From Desulfovibrionaceae bacterium (GTDB taxonomy: Bacteria > Desulfobacterota > Desulfovibrionia > Desulfovibrionales > Desulfovibrionaceae), in the NCBI GenBank assembly GCA_015709205.1, contig JACCQO010000013.1, positions 1 to 64,000 on the forward strand: 64,000 nucleotides of DNA. The letters run 5' to 3'. The notes under the pieces were generated by a model. That model was not told where the DNA came from and did not search any database. It saw only the letters and a list, made by a program, of their open reading frames with translations. Below, piece after piece: positions 17,117 through 25,870 of this stretch. Positions within the stretch are counted from its first letter, which is position 1, and each line of letters begins with the position of its first letter. Made by a program: the position numbers and the translations under genes.

Positions 17117-17418
17117 CAGCGTTCCCTCCACGCGGCGACCACGTGCCGCTTGAGGGCGAGGATGACCTCGCCGGGGTTGGCCCCCCGGGGGCAGGTCCGG
17201 GTGCACAGGCCGCAGTGCAGGCACTTCCAGAGCTCCAGGGCGTTTTCCAGGATGCGCTGCTCCGCGCCGATCTGCGCGTAGCGGATCATCTTGCGCGGAA
17301 AGTGTCCGTCGACCAGGGGGCAGATGGCGGCGCAGGTGCCGCAGTTGAAGCACTCGGCCCCGGCGTCCTGGCCGGACAGGGCGAGCGTTTGCAGGAATTC
17401 GGGATTGACCACGGCCAT
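17116..17418 (-). CDS. hdrC: HdrC-like ferredoxin subunit (two 4Fe-4S clusters)
   Basis: 100 residues with two four-cysteine motifs, CFNCGTCAAICP near residue 23 and CLHCGLCTRTCP near 66, separated by helical sequence as in HdrC. It links HdrA flavoproteins to the HdrB catalytic subunit. A clear AAGGAGA ribosome binding site precedes the ATG at 17418, and its stop codon overlaps the hdrB start, so the two are co-translated. Confidence 0.9.
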   Translation of the reverse strand: MAVVNPEFLQTLALSGQDAGAECFNCGTCAAICPLVDGHFPRKMIRYAQIGAEQRILENALELWKCLHCGLCTRTCPRGANPGEVILALKRHVVAAWRER

Positions 17419-17461
17419 GGGGTTCTCCTTGGTTCTGGCGGACGGCGGCCGCGCCGCCCGT

Positions 17462-17821
17462 CTATTGCTCCTGCTCGGGCGCGGGCGCGCCGACCAGGGC
17501 GTAGCGGTAGAAGTCGCCGTCCTTGTCCACCTCGGCCACCTCGCCGAACTTGCGCAGGCTGGCCAGGAGCCAGAGGGCGCGGTCCGGCGCGAGGTTCGCG
17601 GCCGCGGCGATTTCGGGCACGGTCGCTCCGGCGCCGGCTGCGGATTCTGTCGCTCCGGTGGCGGCCAGGGCCGCGCGCAGGGCCTTGAGCTCCTTGCGCG
17701 TCTCCCGGGCCCGGGCCGAGGCCCGCTCCACCCATGCGGCGCGCTCGGCGCGCAGGGCCTTCATTTGCTCCTTGTCCAGTCCATGGGCCCGGGCCTGGGC
17801 CTGGGCAGTGTTCCCGCTCAC
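17462..17821 (-). CDS. Small helical/winged-helix-like protein within hdr operon (unknown function)
   Basis: 119 residues from a GTG start at 17821 preceded by AAAGGAGGA. The first half is a charged helix (DKEQMKALRAERAAWVERAS) and the second half resembles a winged-helix domain (VPEIAAAANLAPDRALWLLASLRKFGEV with a wing KDGDFYRYAL). No cysteine is present, so it is not an electron carrier. It sits between hdrA and hdrC, the same slot as the small Hyp protein of sulfur-oxidising sHdr operons. It could be a structural subunit or a regulator; no function is claimed. Confidence 0.7.
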   Translation of the reverse strand: MSGNTAQAQARAHGLDKEQMKALRAERAAWVERASARARETRKELKALRAALAATGATESAAGAGATVPEIAAAANLAPDRALWLLASLRKFGEVAEVDKDGDFYRYALVGAPAPEQEQ

Positions 17822-17839
17822 GATGCGTCCTCCTTTCGG

Positions 17840-19909
17840 CTACGCGCCCGGCGCGGTTTCGGCCCCGGCCCCGCAGCCCGCGCGGCTCGCGCAGGTCCCG
17901 CAGGACGCAAAGGGCGCGTCGGACACGATCATCTCGACCATGGCCTCGTACTGGGCCAGGGTCCAACCGTTGACGTCGATGGCCTGTTCCGGGCACACCG
18001 CCGCGCACGCTCCGCACCCCAGGCACAGCGCGGGCGTGACCCGGGCCCGGGTCGCGGTCGCCCCGTCCGTCTCCACTTCCTCCAGAGCCAGCGCGCCCTC
18101 GTTCAGGCAGGCCTCCACGCAGGCCCCGCACCCGGTGCAGGCCTCCGCGTTCACCTCGGCCACGAAGGGGTCGAGCTCCACGAAGCCCCGGCCCAGGAGC
18201 GAGACGGCCTTGACCGCCGCGGCCGAGGCCGCGTTGCAGGTCTCGCCCGCGTCCATGGGGGCCTGGCAGGTTCCGGCCAGAAAGACCCCGGCCACGGGCA
18301 GCTCCACGGGCCGCAGCTTGGGGTGCACCTCCAGCAGGAAGCGGTCCGCGCCCACGGGCAGCTTGAGCATGTCCACCAGCTCGGGGATCGGGCCGGGCTC
18401 CATGCCCGTGGCCAGGGCCACCAGGTCCACGGGCACGTCCAGGTCCTCGCCGAAGGTCAGTTCGTCCTTGACCCCGAGCACCAGCGGGAAGCCGTCGGCC
18501 TCGGTGCCGCGCCGCACCACGGGCGGCTCCTCGGCGGAGAAGCGCAGGAAGACCACCTTGTTGGCCGAGGCGCGGGCGTACTGCTCCTCCTGGCCCCGGC
18601 CGTAGGTGCGGATGTCGCGGTAGAACTCGTAGACGTGTGTGTCGGGCCAGGATTCGCGGATGGTGTTGGCCGCGTTGATGGCCGCGGAACAGCACACGCG
18701 CGAGCAGTGCTCGTTGAGGTGGCCGTTCTCGTCCTCCTGGTGCACGCCGGGAATCTGGCGGCTGCCCACGCAGTGGATGATGCCCACGCGGCGGATGGGG
18801 CGGCCGTCGAGGAGCAGCACGTTGCCGGTCTGCCCGTCGCGCGCGGCCAGCTCGCGCAGCAGCCGGGGCAGGGTGACGACCTCCGGGTGCTCGGCGAAGC
18901 CGTATTCGCCGCTGCGCGGCTGGTAGTCCGCAAAGCCCGTGGCCAGCACGACGACGCCGGTCTCCAGGGCCAGGGGGCCGGACGCCAGGAGCGGCGCGGC
19001 CACGCCCCGGCCGGGCGCGTAGTCGCCCGGCGCGAGATCGGCGAGGCGGCCGGGCGCGCCGGTTTCCTGGGCTTGGGCCGAGGCAGCGGCCGGGCCCGTG
19101 GCGGGGTCCCCAGCCGGGGCCGGGGAGATCTCCATCTTGAAATTGCCCACGTAGCCGCCGAAGGAGGTGACCGTGGCCCCCGCGTGCACGACGATGGCCG
19201 GGTGCGCGAGCACGCGCCCGGCCAGGTCGGCCACGAGTCCGGCCGCGTCCTCGCCAGTGGGGGCCAGGCGGCCCAGGCGGGCCACGCCGCCGCCCAGGAA
19301 GGCGGACTTCTCCACCAGCGCGACCTCGATGCCGCGCTCGGCCAGGTCCAGGGCCGCGCGCAACCCGGCCACGCCGCCGCCCACGACCACGGCGCGGCGC
19401 AGCGCGTCCACGCGGATGGGCTCCAGCGGCCTGAGCAGCCGGGCCTTGCCCGTGGCCGCCGCGACCATGCGCGTGGCCTTGTCCGTGGCCGGGTCGCCGT
19501 GGTGCACCCAGCTGACCTGCTCGCGGATGTTGGCGTGCTCGTACTGGTAGGGGTTGCCCCCGGCGCGGGCGATGGCGGCGCGGAAGGTCGTCTCGTGCAG
19601 GCTCGGGGCGCAGGAGGCCACGACCACGCGGTTGATGGTCCCGCTCCTCAGGTCCTCCATGATCAGTTCCTGGCCCGGGTCCGAGCACATGAACATGTTC
19701 GTGCGCGCCACGGCCACGCCGGGCACGTTCTCCATGCGCTCGCGGACGGCTTCCACGTCCACGTGGTCGGAGATGTTGCCGCCGCAGTAGCAGATGTAGA
19801 CGCCCACGCGGGGTTCGTCCGTCTGGGACCCGTCCGTTCGGGACCCGTTCGCCTGGGGCTCGGCCTGGTTCCCGGCCGGGAGGGGAGTGGTCTTCTCGAG
19901 CTCAGCCAT
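17840..19909 (-). CDS. hdrA: HdrA-like flavoprotein with N-terminal HdrA domain and two C-terminal 4Fe-4S clusters
   Basis: 689 residues. The N-terminal VYICYCGGNISDHVDV segment is the HdrA start, followed by the CSDPGQ region and VVASCAPSLHE, an FAD fold (GGGVAG at about 177), the CSRVCC motif in the middle, and a C-terminal two-cluster ferredoxin domain (CTGCGACVEAC, CLGCGACAAVC). It would carry out flavin-based electron transfer or bifurcation between MvhD, HdrC and partners. Its ATG overlaps the upstream HdrA-like gene by eight bases, with GGAGG before it. In-frame repeat DNA encodes the variable TDGSQTD stretch near the N-terminus. Confidence 0.9.
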   Translation of the reverse strand: MAELEKTTPLPAGNQAEPQANGSRTDGSQTDEPRVGVYICYCGGNISDHVDVEAVRERMENVPGVAVARTNMFMCSDPGQELIMEDLRSGTINRVVVASCAPSLHETTFRAAIARAGGNPYQYEHANIREQVSWVHHGDPATDKATRMVAAATGKARLLRPLEPIRVDALRRAVVVGGGVAGLRAALDLAERGIEVALVEKSAFLGGGVARLGRLAPTGEDAAGLVADLAGRVLAHPAIVVHAGATVTSFGGYVGNFKMEISPAPAGDPATGPAAASAQAQETGAPGRLADLAPGDYAPGRGVAAPLLASGPLALETGVVVLATGFADYQPRSGEYGFAEHPEVVTLPRLLRELAARDGQTGNVLLLDGRPIRRVGIIHCVGSRQIPGVHQEDENGHLNEHCSRVCCSAAINAANTIRESWPDTHVYEFYRDIRTYGRGQEEQYARASANKVVFLRFSAEEPPVVRRGTEADGFPLVLGVKDELTFGEDLDVPVDLVALATGMEPGPIPELVDMLKLPVGADRFLLEVHPKLRPVELPVAGVFLAGTCQAPMDAGETCNAASAAAVKAVSLLGRGFVELDPFVAEVNAEACTGCGACVEACLNEGALALEEVETDGATATRARVTPALCLGCGACAAVCPEQAIDVNGWTLAQYEAMVEMIVSDAPFASCGTCASRAGCGAGAETAPGA

Positions 19910-21248
19910 TGGTCGCCTCCTGGCCCTGAGTCCGGCCCTGAGTCCGGCCCTGGGCCTGATTTCGGGCCGCGTGCGCGGCGAGGTACTTGGCGGCCTCCAT
20001 GGCCGCGCCGCCCGCCTCGGTGATGGTGTCCACGATGTCCTTGGGCCCGGCGGCCACCCCGGCCACGAACACGCCGTCCACGTCCGTGAGCGAGGGGGCC
20101 ATCTTGGGCCGGATGGTGCGGACGAAGCCGTCGGACGCGGTGGAGACCGAGCAGGCCTCGCCGGGCTGCCAGCCGGGGAGCATGCCCATGGAGAGCACCA
20201 CCAGGTCGTGTTCGCGCGTGCTCACGCCCTCGCCGGACTGGTCCTCGAAGCGCACGGCCACCGCGCCGTCCTCGCCCGGGTCCAGCCGCGCCACCTTGGC
20301 CTTGACGAACTCGATGCCCATGGCCTTGGCGTTCTGGTAGAACTGCTCGTAGTTCTTTCCGAAGGCGCGGATGTCCATGTAGTAGATGGTGATGTCCGCC
20401 AGGGGCAGGGAGCCGGACAGGAGCATGGCCTGCTTGATGGCGTACATGCAGCAGACGCGCGAGCAGTAGGACACGCCCATGGACGCGTCGCGCGAGCCCG
20501 CGCACTGCACGTAGGCGATGGAGTCCGGCACCTTGCCGTCCGAGGGGCGCAGCACGCGGCCGTAAGGCCCGTGCGGGGCCAGGAGCCGCTCCATCTGCAT
20601 GGAGGAGACCACGTTGGGAATCTCCCCGGAGCCGTATTGGCGCTTGTCCTCGATGGGCGTGAGCTCGAAGCCCGTGGCCAGGACCACGGCCCCGGCGCGG
20701 ATGCGCAGCGGCTCGGGCTTCTGGTCGTAGACCACCGCGCCCGTGGGGCAGACCGAGGCGCACTTGCCGCAGAGCATGCAGTTCTCCACGTCGAGCACGG
20801 CCTTTTGCGGAATGGCGTTGGAAAAGGGAATGCGGATGGCCTTGCGCCCGGAAAAGCCGCCCTGCTCCGCGTCCTCCACGAGCACCGGGCAGGCGTATTC
20901 GCATTTGCGGCAGCCGATGCACTTGTCCACGTCCACGTAGCGGGGTTGCTGGGTGACGTCGGCCACGAACCCCGCGTCCTCGCGGGCCACCGCGTTCAGG
21001 TCGCAGCAGGTGAAGAGCGTGATCGCGCCGTGGTGCGCGGCTGCGGCCATCTTGGGCGTGGTGATGCAGCTCGCGCAGTCCAGGGTCGGAAAGACCTTGG
21101 AGAGGCGGATCATCTTGCCGCCGATGGAGGCGTCCTTCTCGATGATCGCGGTGCGGTGGCCCTGGTCCGCGAGGTCCAGCGCGGCCTGGAGTCCGGCGAT
21201 GCCGCCGCCCACCACCAGGGCGTCGAAGGTGTGTTCGGTGAGGTCCAT
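19902..21248 (-). CDS. HdrA/QmoA-like FAD iron-sulfur protein
   Basis: 448 residues. It starts directly with an FAD fold (LVVGGGIAGLQAALDLA), then TLDCASCITTP, two ferredoxin clusters (CIGCRKCEYACP, CMLCGKCASVCP), the CSRVCC motif and a C-terminal flavin-contact region. This compact form without the N-terminal HdrA extension resembles QmoA and the shorter HdrA paralogues of sulfate reducers. Together with the 689-residue HdrA encoded next, the operon carries a pair of HdrA-type flavoproteins, as in Qmo. The C-terminus contains a QGRTQGRTQGQ repeat from 12-base tandem DNA. It likely exchanges electrons with MvhD and the other HdrA. Confidence 0.88.
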   Translation of the reverse strand: MDLTEHTFDALVVGGGIAGLQAALDLADQGHRTAIIEKDASIGGKMIRLSKVFPTLDCASCITTPKMAAAAHHGAITLFTCCDLNAVAREDAGFVADVTQQPRYVDVDKCIGCRKCEYACPVLVEDAEQGGFSGRKAIRIPFSNAIPQKAVLDVENCMLCGKCASVCPTGAVVYDQKPEPLRIRAGAVVLATGFELTPIEDKRQYGSGEIPNVVSSMQMERLLAPHGPYGRVLRPSDGKVPDSIAYVQCAGSRDASMGVSYCSRVCCMYAIKQAMLLSGSLPLADITIYYMDIRAFGKNYEQFYQNAKAMGIEFVKAKVARLDPGEDGAVAVRFEDQSGEGVSTREHDLVVLSMGMLPGWQPGEACSVSTASDGFVRTIRPKMAPSLTDVDGVFVAGVAAGPKDIVDTITEAGGAAMEAAKYLAAHAARNQAQGRTQGRTQGQEATNG

Positions 21249-21297
21249 GTCTGGCTCCCGGAACGGGTCGCTCCGGAGCCGGGGGACGGCCGCGGCC

Positions 21298-21723
21298 CTA
21301 GGCCGCGGCCGTGGCCCCCAGCTCCTGGAGCACCTGCTCCATCTGGTTCACTTCGTTGAGAAACGCCCGGTTGCAGACCGTGCAGATCGCGGTCAGGCGG
21401 ACCCGGCGGATGTCCAGGCCCCTTTCCTTCATGCGCTCGTAGATGCGGTCCAGCCGCCGCGCCATGGCCTTGTACGCGCCCTCGTAGGGGCACTCCTCGC
21501 CGCAGGACATGATGATGATCCCGCCGATGCCCTTTTCCAGGCAGTCCAGGTAGAACCGTTCCGGAAAGAGCACCGGGGCCTTGACCCGGAGGATGTGCAC
21601 GTTGGCCGGGTAGGAGGAGTGGGCCTGGCCCACGGAGTCGGCTCCGGGGTAGGCGCAGCTCTCCGTGGCCAGGACGAGGATCTTGCCCTGGGGGACGCCG
21701 CTGTGGGAATCCGGGGTGCTCAT
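21298..21723 (-). CDS. mvhD: MvhD/FlpD-like 2Fe-2S electron adaptor
   Basis: 141 residues. The conserved MvhD cysteines are visible: ESCAYPGAD near the N-terminus, MSCGEECPYEGAY in the middle and CTVCNRAF near the C-terminus. In methanogens MvhD links hydrogenase to HdrA; in sulfate reducers the same domain is often fused to QmoB or HdrA. Here it is a separate gene upstream of the two HdrA genes and downstream of the TusA fusion. GGAG precedes the ATG at 21723. No hydrogenase or NAD(P)H-oxidising Flox gene is in the operon, so its electron source is not known from this window. Confidence 0.88.
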   Translation of the reverse strand: MSTPDSHSGVPQGKILVLATESCAYPGADSVGQAHSSYPANVHILRVKAPVLFPERFYLDCLEKGIGGIIIMSCGEECPYEGAYKAMARRLDRIYERMKERGLDIRRVRLTAICTVCNRAFLNEVNQMEQVLQELGATAAA

Positions 21724-21735
21724 GGCGGTCTCCGC

Positions 21736-22272
21736 CTACTTCTTCCTGCGGATGAAGTGCTTGTCGTAGCCGTCCTGGGGCAGCAGGCCGAGGTACTCGT
21801 GGCCGACCTTGGCGGCCCAGGCCGGGATGTCCGTGCGCGTGCCGGAGTCGTTGGAGTAGACCTCCAGGATTTCGCCCACCTTGACCTTGCCGATGCCCTT
21901 CTTGGCTTCGAGCAGGGGGCCCGGGCAGGCGCTGCCCCTGGCGTCGGCGGTGCTGCTGGGCTGGATGGAGGAGAGATCGAGTTCGGACATGGCGGTGCTC
22001 CTTGGTTCGGGTTGGGGTTCGGGTTGGGTTGTGGTTGCGGCCTGGGTCGCGGCCGTTTCGGGCTTGCGCAGGACAAAGGCGCAGCCCGCGCCGTTGCGGC
22101 TCGTCTCCAGGCTCCACTCACACTCCGGGTGGATGCGGCGCACGTCGCGCAGCACGGCTTCGTCGTCGCACAGCACCTCCAGGCGCTCGCCCGGGGCCGC
22201 GCGCTCCAGGTGCGCGCCGATCTCCAGGATCGCCAGCGGGCCGATGGTGTTTCGTGCGTCGATGCGGATCAT
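21736..22272 (-). CDS. tusA: Tandem TusA-domain fusion protein; first domain lacks the catalytic cysteine
   Basis: 178 residues from the ATG at 22272 (GGAG eight bases upstream). Residues 1 to about 72 have the TusA/SirA length and layout (MIRIDARNTIGPLAILEIG, GERLEVLCDDEAVLRDV, GAGCAFVLRK), but the CPxP motif is replaced by TIGP. After a Thr/Gln/Pro linker, residues 95-178 are a classical TusA with GSACPGP (Cys116 accepts sulfane sulfur). The open frame is unbroken, so one polypeptide is expected. An internal ATG at 21990 with its own AAGGAG site would also allow the 84-residue TusA alone. It is the first gene of the sigma-54-driven Hdr operon and would deliver sulfur to DsrE or HdrB. Confidence 0.83.
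   Translation of the reverse strand: MIRIDARNTIGPLAILEIGAHLERAAPGERLEVLCDDEAVLRDVRRIHPECEWSLETSRNGAGCAFVLRKPETAATQAATTTQPEPQPEPRSTAMSELDLSSIQPSSTADARGSACPGPLLEAKKGIGKVKVGEILEVYSNDSGTRTDIPAWAAKVGHEYLGLLPQDGYDKHFIRRKK
21988..22004 (-). promoter_or_regulatory. Internal ribosome binding site and start that could yield separate TusA
   Basis: On the minus strand AAGGAG lies seven bases before an in-frame ATG (21990) at the start of the second TusA domain. This spacing is as good as that of the other operon genes, so the C-terminal TusA may be made both fused and free. Confidence 0.5.
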
Positions 22273-22318
22273 GGCGTGCGCTCCGTTGCGGCCGTTGCCT
22301 GTTGACGGCTTTCCCATT

Positions 22319-22333
22319 GCGGCTGGCGTGCCA
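22319..22333 (-). promoter_or_regulatory. Sigma-54 (-24/-12) promoter of the Hdr-TusA-DsrE operon
   Basis: Minus-strand TGGCACGCCAGCCGC matches the TGGCACG-N4-TTGC consensus with the invariant GG and GC at exact spacing. The expected transcription start is near 22307, 35 bases ahead of the TusA-fusion ATG. A sigma-54 activator gene starts divergently at 22495, and a 10-bp inverted repeat lies about 155 bases upstream of this start, in the usual enhancer range. Confidence 0.75.
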
Positions 22334-22442
22334 ACGGCTGCGGGCGCGGAAATTTTTGCGTTACTACGTTGATATCTGGAGTTTTGTTGAATGGAGCTCC
22401 GGCGGCATCCGCATCGGGGGGTTGCGCGCGGGGTGTTCATGT

Positions 22443-22481
22443 GTTAACTTTGGAAACAGGTTTTTTGTCCACAAAGTTAAC
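22443..22481. promoter_or_regulatory. Inverted repeat GTTAACTTTG-N19-CAAAGTTAAC, candidate activator binding site
   Basis: Two perfect 10-base arms at 22443-22452 and 22472-22481 flank a 19-base spacer, just before the ribosome binding site of the sigma-54 activator gene. Its location suits both autoregulation of the activator and enhancer action on the sigma-54 promoter at 22319-22333. Confidence 0.65.
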
Positions 22482-22494
22482 GGAAGGACGGGCC

Positions 22495-23948
<1,454 letters not shown>

Positions 23949-23952
<4 letters not shown>

Positions 23953-24380
23953 ACCGGGAACGCGACGCGGCCGCGTCCCTGCATCCCTTCACCCGGCGGG
24001 TGCTGGCCTGGATCCGGGCCATCCCGCCGGGCCGGGTGGCCACCTACGGGCAGGTCGCGGCCCTGGCGGGCAATCCGCGTGCGGCGCGGCAGGTGGCACG
24101 CGTGCTGCACGCCTGCACGGCCGGGTGGGACCTGCCCTGGCACCGCGTGGTCAACCGCGAGGGGCGCATCTCCCTGGTGCGCCCGGGCGGTGGCGACGAA
24201 CAATGGCGTCGGCTGCGCGCCGAGGGCGTGGAGTTCGACGCCACGGAGCGCATCGATCTGGCGCGCTTTTTGTGGCTGCCGGATGGGTCGGGCCCGGAAG
24301 TCCACGATGCCCGGGATGCCCGGGATGCTCGGGAAGACCGGGCTGTCCGGGGCGACCCGGCGGTGCGGGACGGGCGGTAG
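23949..24380 (+). CDS. Alkyltransferase-like (ATL/MGMT-fold) protein without the acceptor cysteine
   Basis: 143 residues from a GTG start that overlaps the previous gene by four bases. The DNA-binding fold of O6-alkylguanine-DNA alkyltransferase is clear (IPPGRVATYGQVAALAGNPRAARQV, then HRVVNREGRIS), but the reactive PCHR motif is PWHR, as in ATL proteins that bind alkylated guanine and hand it to nucleotide excision repair instead of removing the alkyl group. The C-terminal 40 residues are extra, made of DAR/DRAVR repeats from 9-base tandem DNA. A terminator lies 48 bases after the stop. Coupling to a sulfur-type regulator is probably incidental. Confidence 0.85.
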
Positions 24381-24427
24381 GCCGCGCGCAACGTCGCGCC
24401 GCCGAGGGGGCGTGGTCGGCTTGTGGG

Positions 24428-24460
24428 GACGCCCGCTGTTACGCGGGCGTCTTTTGTTTT
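24428..24460 (+). terminator. Rho-independent terminator after ATL gene
   Basis: Arms 24428-24436 and 24443-24451 (GACGCCCGC and complement) with a 6-base loop are followed by TTTTGTTTT (24452-24460). Confidence 0.9.
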
Positions 24461-24663
24461 GTGGAGGTGGGGCAACGCCGGGTCGCGTTGGAGGATCATG
24501 CCCAGCGCGGCTGGGCCGGGGACGGTGGCGGGAGAGCGCGCCCACGTGCGGGCGCACGTGCCGAACCGTCCCGCCGGTCTGCCCGGCGGGCATTGCCGCG
24601 GCGCACGCATGACGCTCCGCCCCGCCTCCGGCGGAGGCAGGAGGCGGAGGGTCGCCGACGGCG

Positions 24664-25224
24664 CTAGACCACGACATCCAGGCGCGAACCCGTGGAGGAA
24701 CTCTTTTCGGAGCTCTTCGCGCTGTCCTGGCTGGCCTGCTCGGGTGCGTCCTGGGCGCTCTGCGCGGTCCGGGCTTCGGCCTGCGGGGTACCGGAAGCGG
24801 ACGCGATCTCCTGATCCTGCGCGGTCTCGGTGGCGGCGGTCACGTTGTCTTCCGCGGCCTGGGCCAGCTTTTCCTCGATCGCCGCTTCGTCCTCTGCGCG
24901 CTGTTCCGCCAGCTTCTCGTGGGCCGCCTCGGCCACGTTGCCTTCCACCATGGTCTGCGCCGCGTTGGCGGCCTTCATGCCCGCCAGCGTGCGCTCGGCG
25001 TAGTTGTCGCCGGTGGTGGAGGCGTACGCGTTGACGATCGAATCCATCCGGCTGCCGAAGTCGTTGCTCTGCCGAGCACCCGACAACCCGGAAAGGTCGA
25101 TGCCCTGGCGGGCGGTGGAGCTCTCGTCCGCCGCGGCCTGCGTCCCGGCGGCCGCAGTCGCCGTGGAGCGGTTCCGCAATCCACCGAAGTTCAGACTGAA
25201 TCCCGAAATGGCGCTGATTTCCAT
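24664..25224 (-). CDS. Alanine/glutamine-rich hypothetical protein, probable flagellar (sigma-28) regulon member
   Basis: 186 residues from the ATG at 25224, which has a perfect AGGAGG site. It opens MEISAISGFSLNFGGLRN, has no signal peptide or membrane helix, and becomes an Ala/Glu/Gln-rich, probably helical or disordered chain (residues 60-180) with no cysteine. No domain was recognised. A textbook sigma-28 promoter lies 55 bases upstream, which places it with flagellar and chemotaxis genes expressed late in flagellum assembly. The composition (low-complexity, Ser/Thr/Ala-rich ends) recalls flagellar secretion substrates such as hook-length or anti-sigma proteins, but this is only a suggestion. 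Confidence 0.72.
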   Translation of the reverse strand: MEISAISGFSLNFGGLRNRSTATAAAGTQAAADESSTARQGIDLSGLSGARQSNDFGSRMDSIVNAYASTTGDNYAERTLAGMKAANAAQTMVEGNVAEAAHEKLAEQRAEDEAAIEEKLAQAAEDNVTAATETAQDQEIASASGTPQAEARTAQSAQDAPEQASQDSAKSSEKSSSTGSRLDVVV

Positions 25225-25278
25225 GGCAAACCTCCTGTGAGGCATGGCCGGTTGAGCCGTATTGAGTCTCCTGAGTAC

Positions 25279-25305
25279 CTATCGGCGCTTTTTGGAATCT
25301 CTTTA
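25279..25305 (-). promoter_or_regulatory. Sigma-28 (FliA) flagellar promoter
   Basis: Minus strand: TAAA (25305-25302), exactly 15 bases, then GCCGATAG (25286-25279). This matches TAAA-N15-GCCGATAA at 11 of 12 specified positions. It directs the 186-residue hypothetical gene starting at 25224. Confidence 0.8.
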
Positions 25306-25870
25306 CCCCGGCACGGCCTGGGCGGCAGCGTTTGTTCCGGTCCCGCCGTTACCCCCGGGGCGCCTGGTCCAGCTTTTTGCGCATCCCGGGACGCTGCGTT
25401 GCAAGGGGGCGTTGGGCGATGGTGCGTCGGCGCGACGGCACATGCGTTTTTTCGGGAAGTGCCGTGCAACACGTGCTTTATGTACGTAGAAAATGGAATA
25501 AGGGCGGGATGTTCTGGTTATATCAAAGTCACATGACAAGTGATATGGGGTGAACCTTTATAGGAAAAATACAGGGCGCAAGATATGAATACAGATACGT
25601 CTCAATAGCGCCATCCCGGACAAGGTGATGGAAGGAGCGTACTCTGACCAGCAAAAGTGACCATCAGTCTTTTCAATCAAGGATATTTTATTTATGTTTC
25701 TTGTATCTTCAAAGCATCCAAAAAGCCTCCGTCATTTTTTGCGCCGCTGGCCAGCTGAAACGGCGTTGCTTGCTTGATGGAAGAAGCATCAGCGGGCTGA
25801 TGTGAAATGCGTTGGCTTGTCAAAATCCATAATAAAAATAAGGGCTACTGTAGCAGGACAATCCTATAAA
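25306..25870. other. Intergenic region, AT-richer than its surroundings, no gene seen
   Basis: About 565 bases between the sigma-28 promoter and the PAS histidine kinase start. Several short frames are open but none has a ribosome site or a recognisable product. It holds one 16-base palindrome (CATCAGC-GG-GCTGATG, 25787-25802) close to the kinase gene that could be an operator, and T-rich stretches around 25680-25740. Base composition is clearly lower in GC than the neighbouring coding DNA. Confidence 0.6.

Noticed and set aside
24610-24655. CCTCCGGCGGAGG inverted repeat as a terminator
   Set aside because: No T run follows on either strand and the pairing is broken by repeats of GGAGGC; left unassigned.
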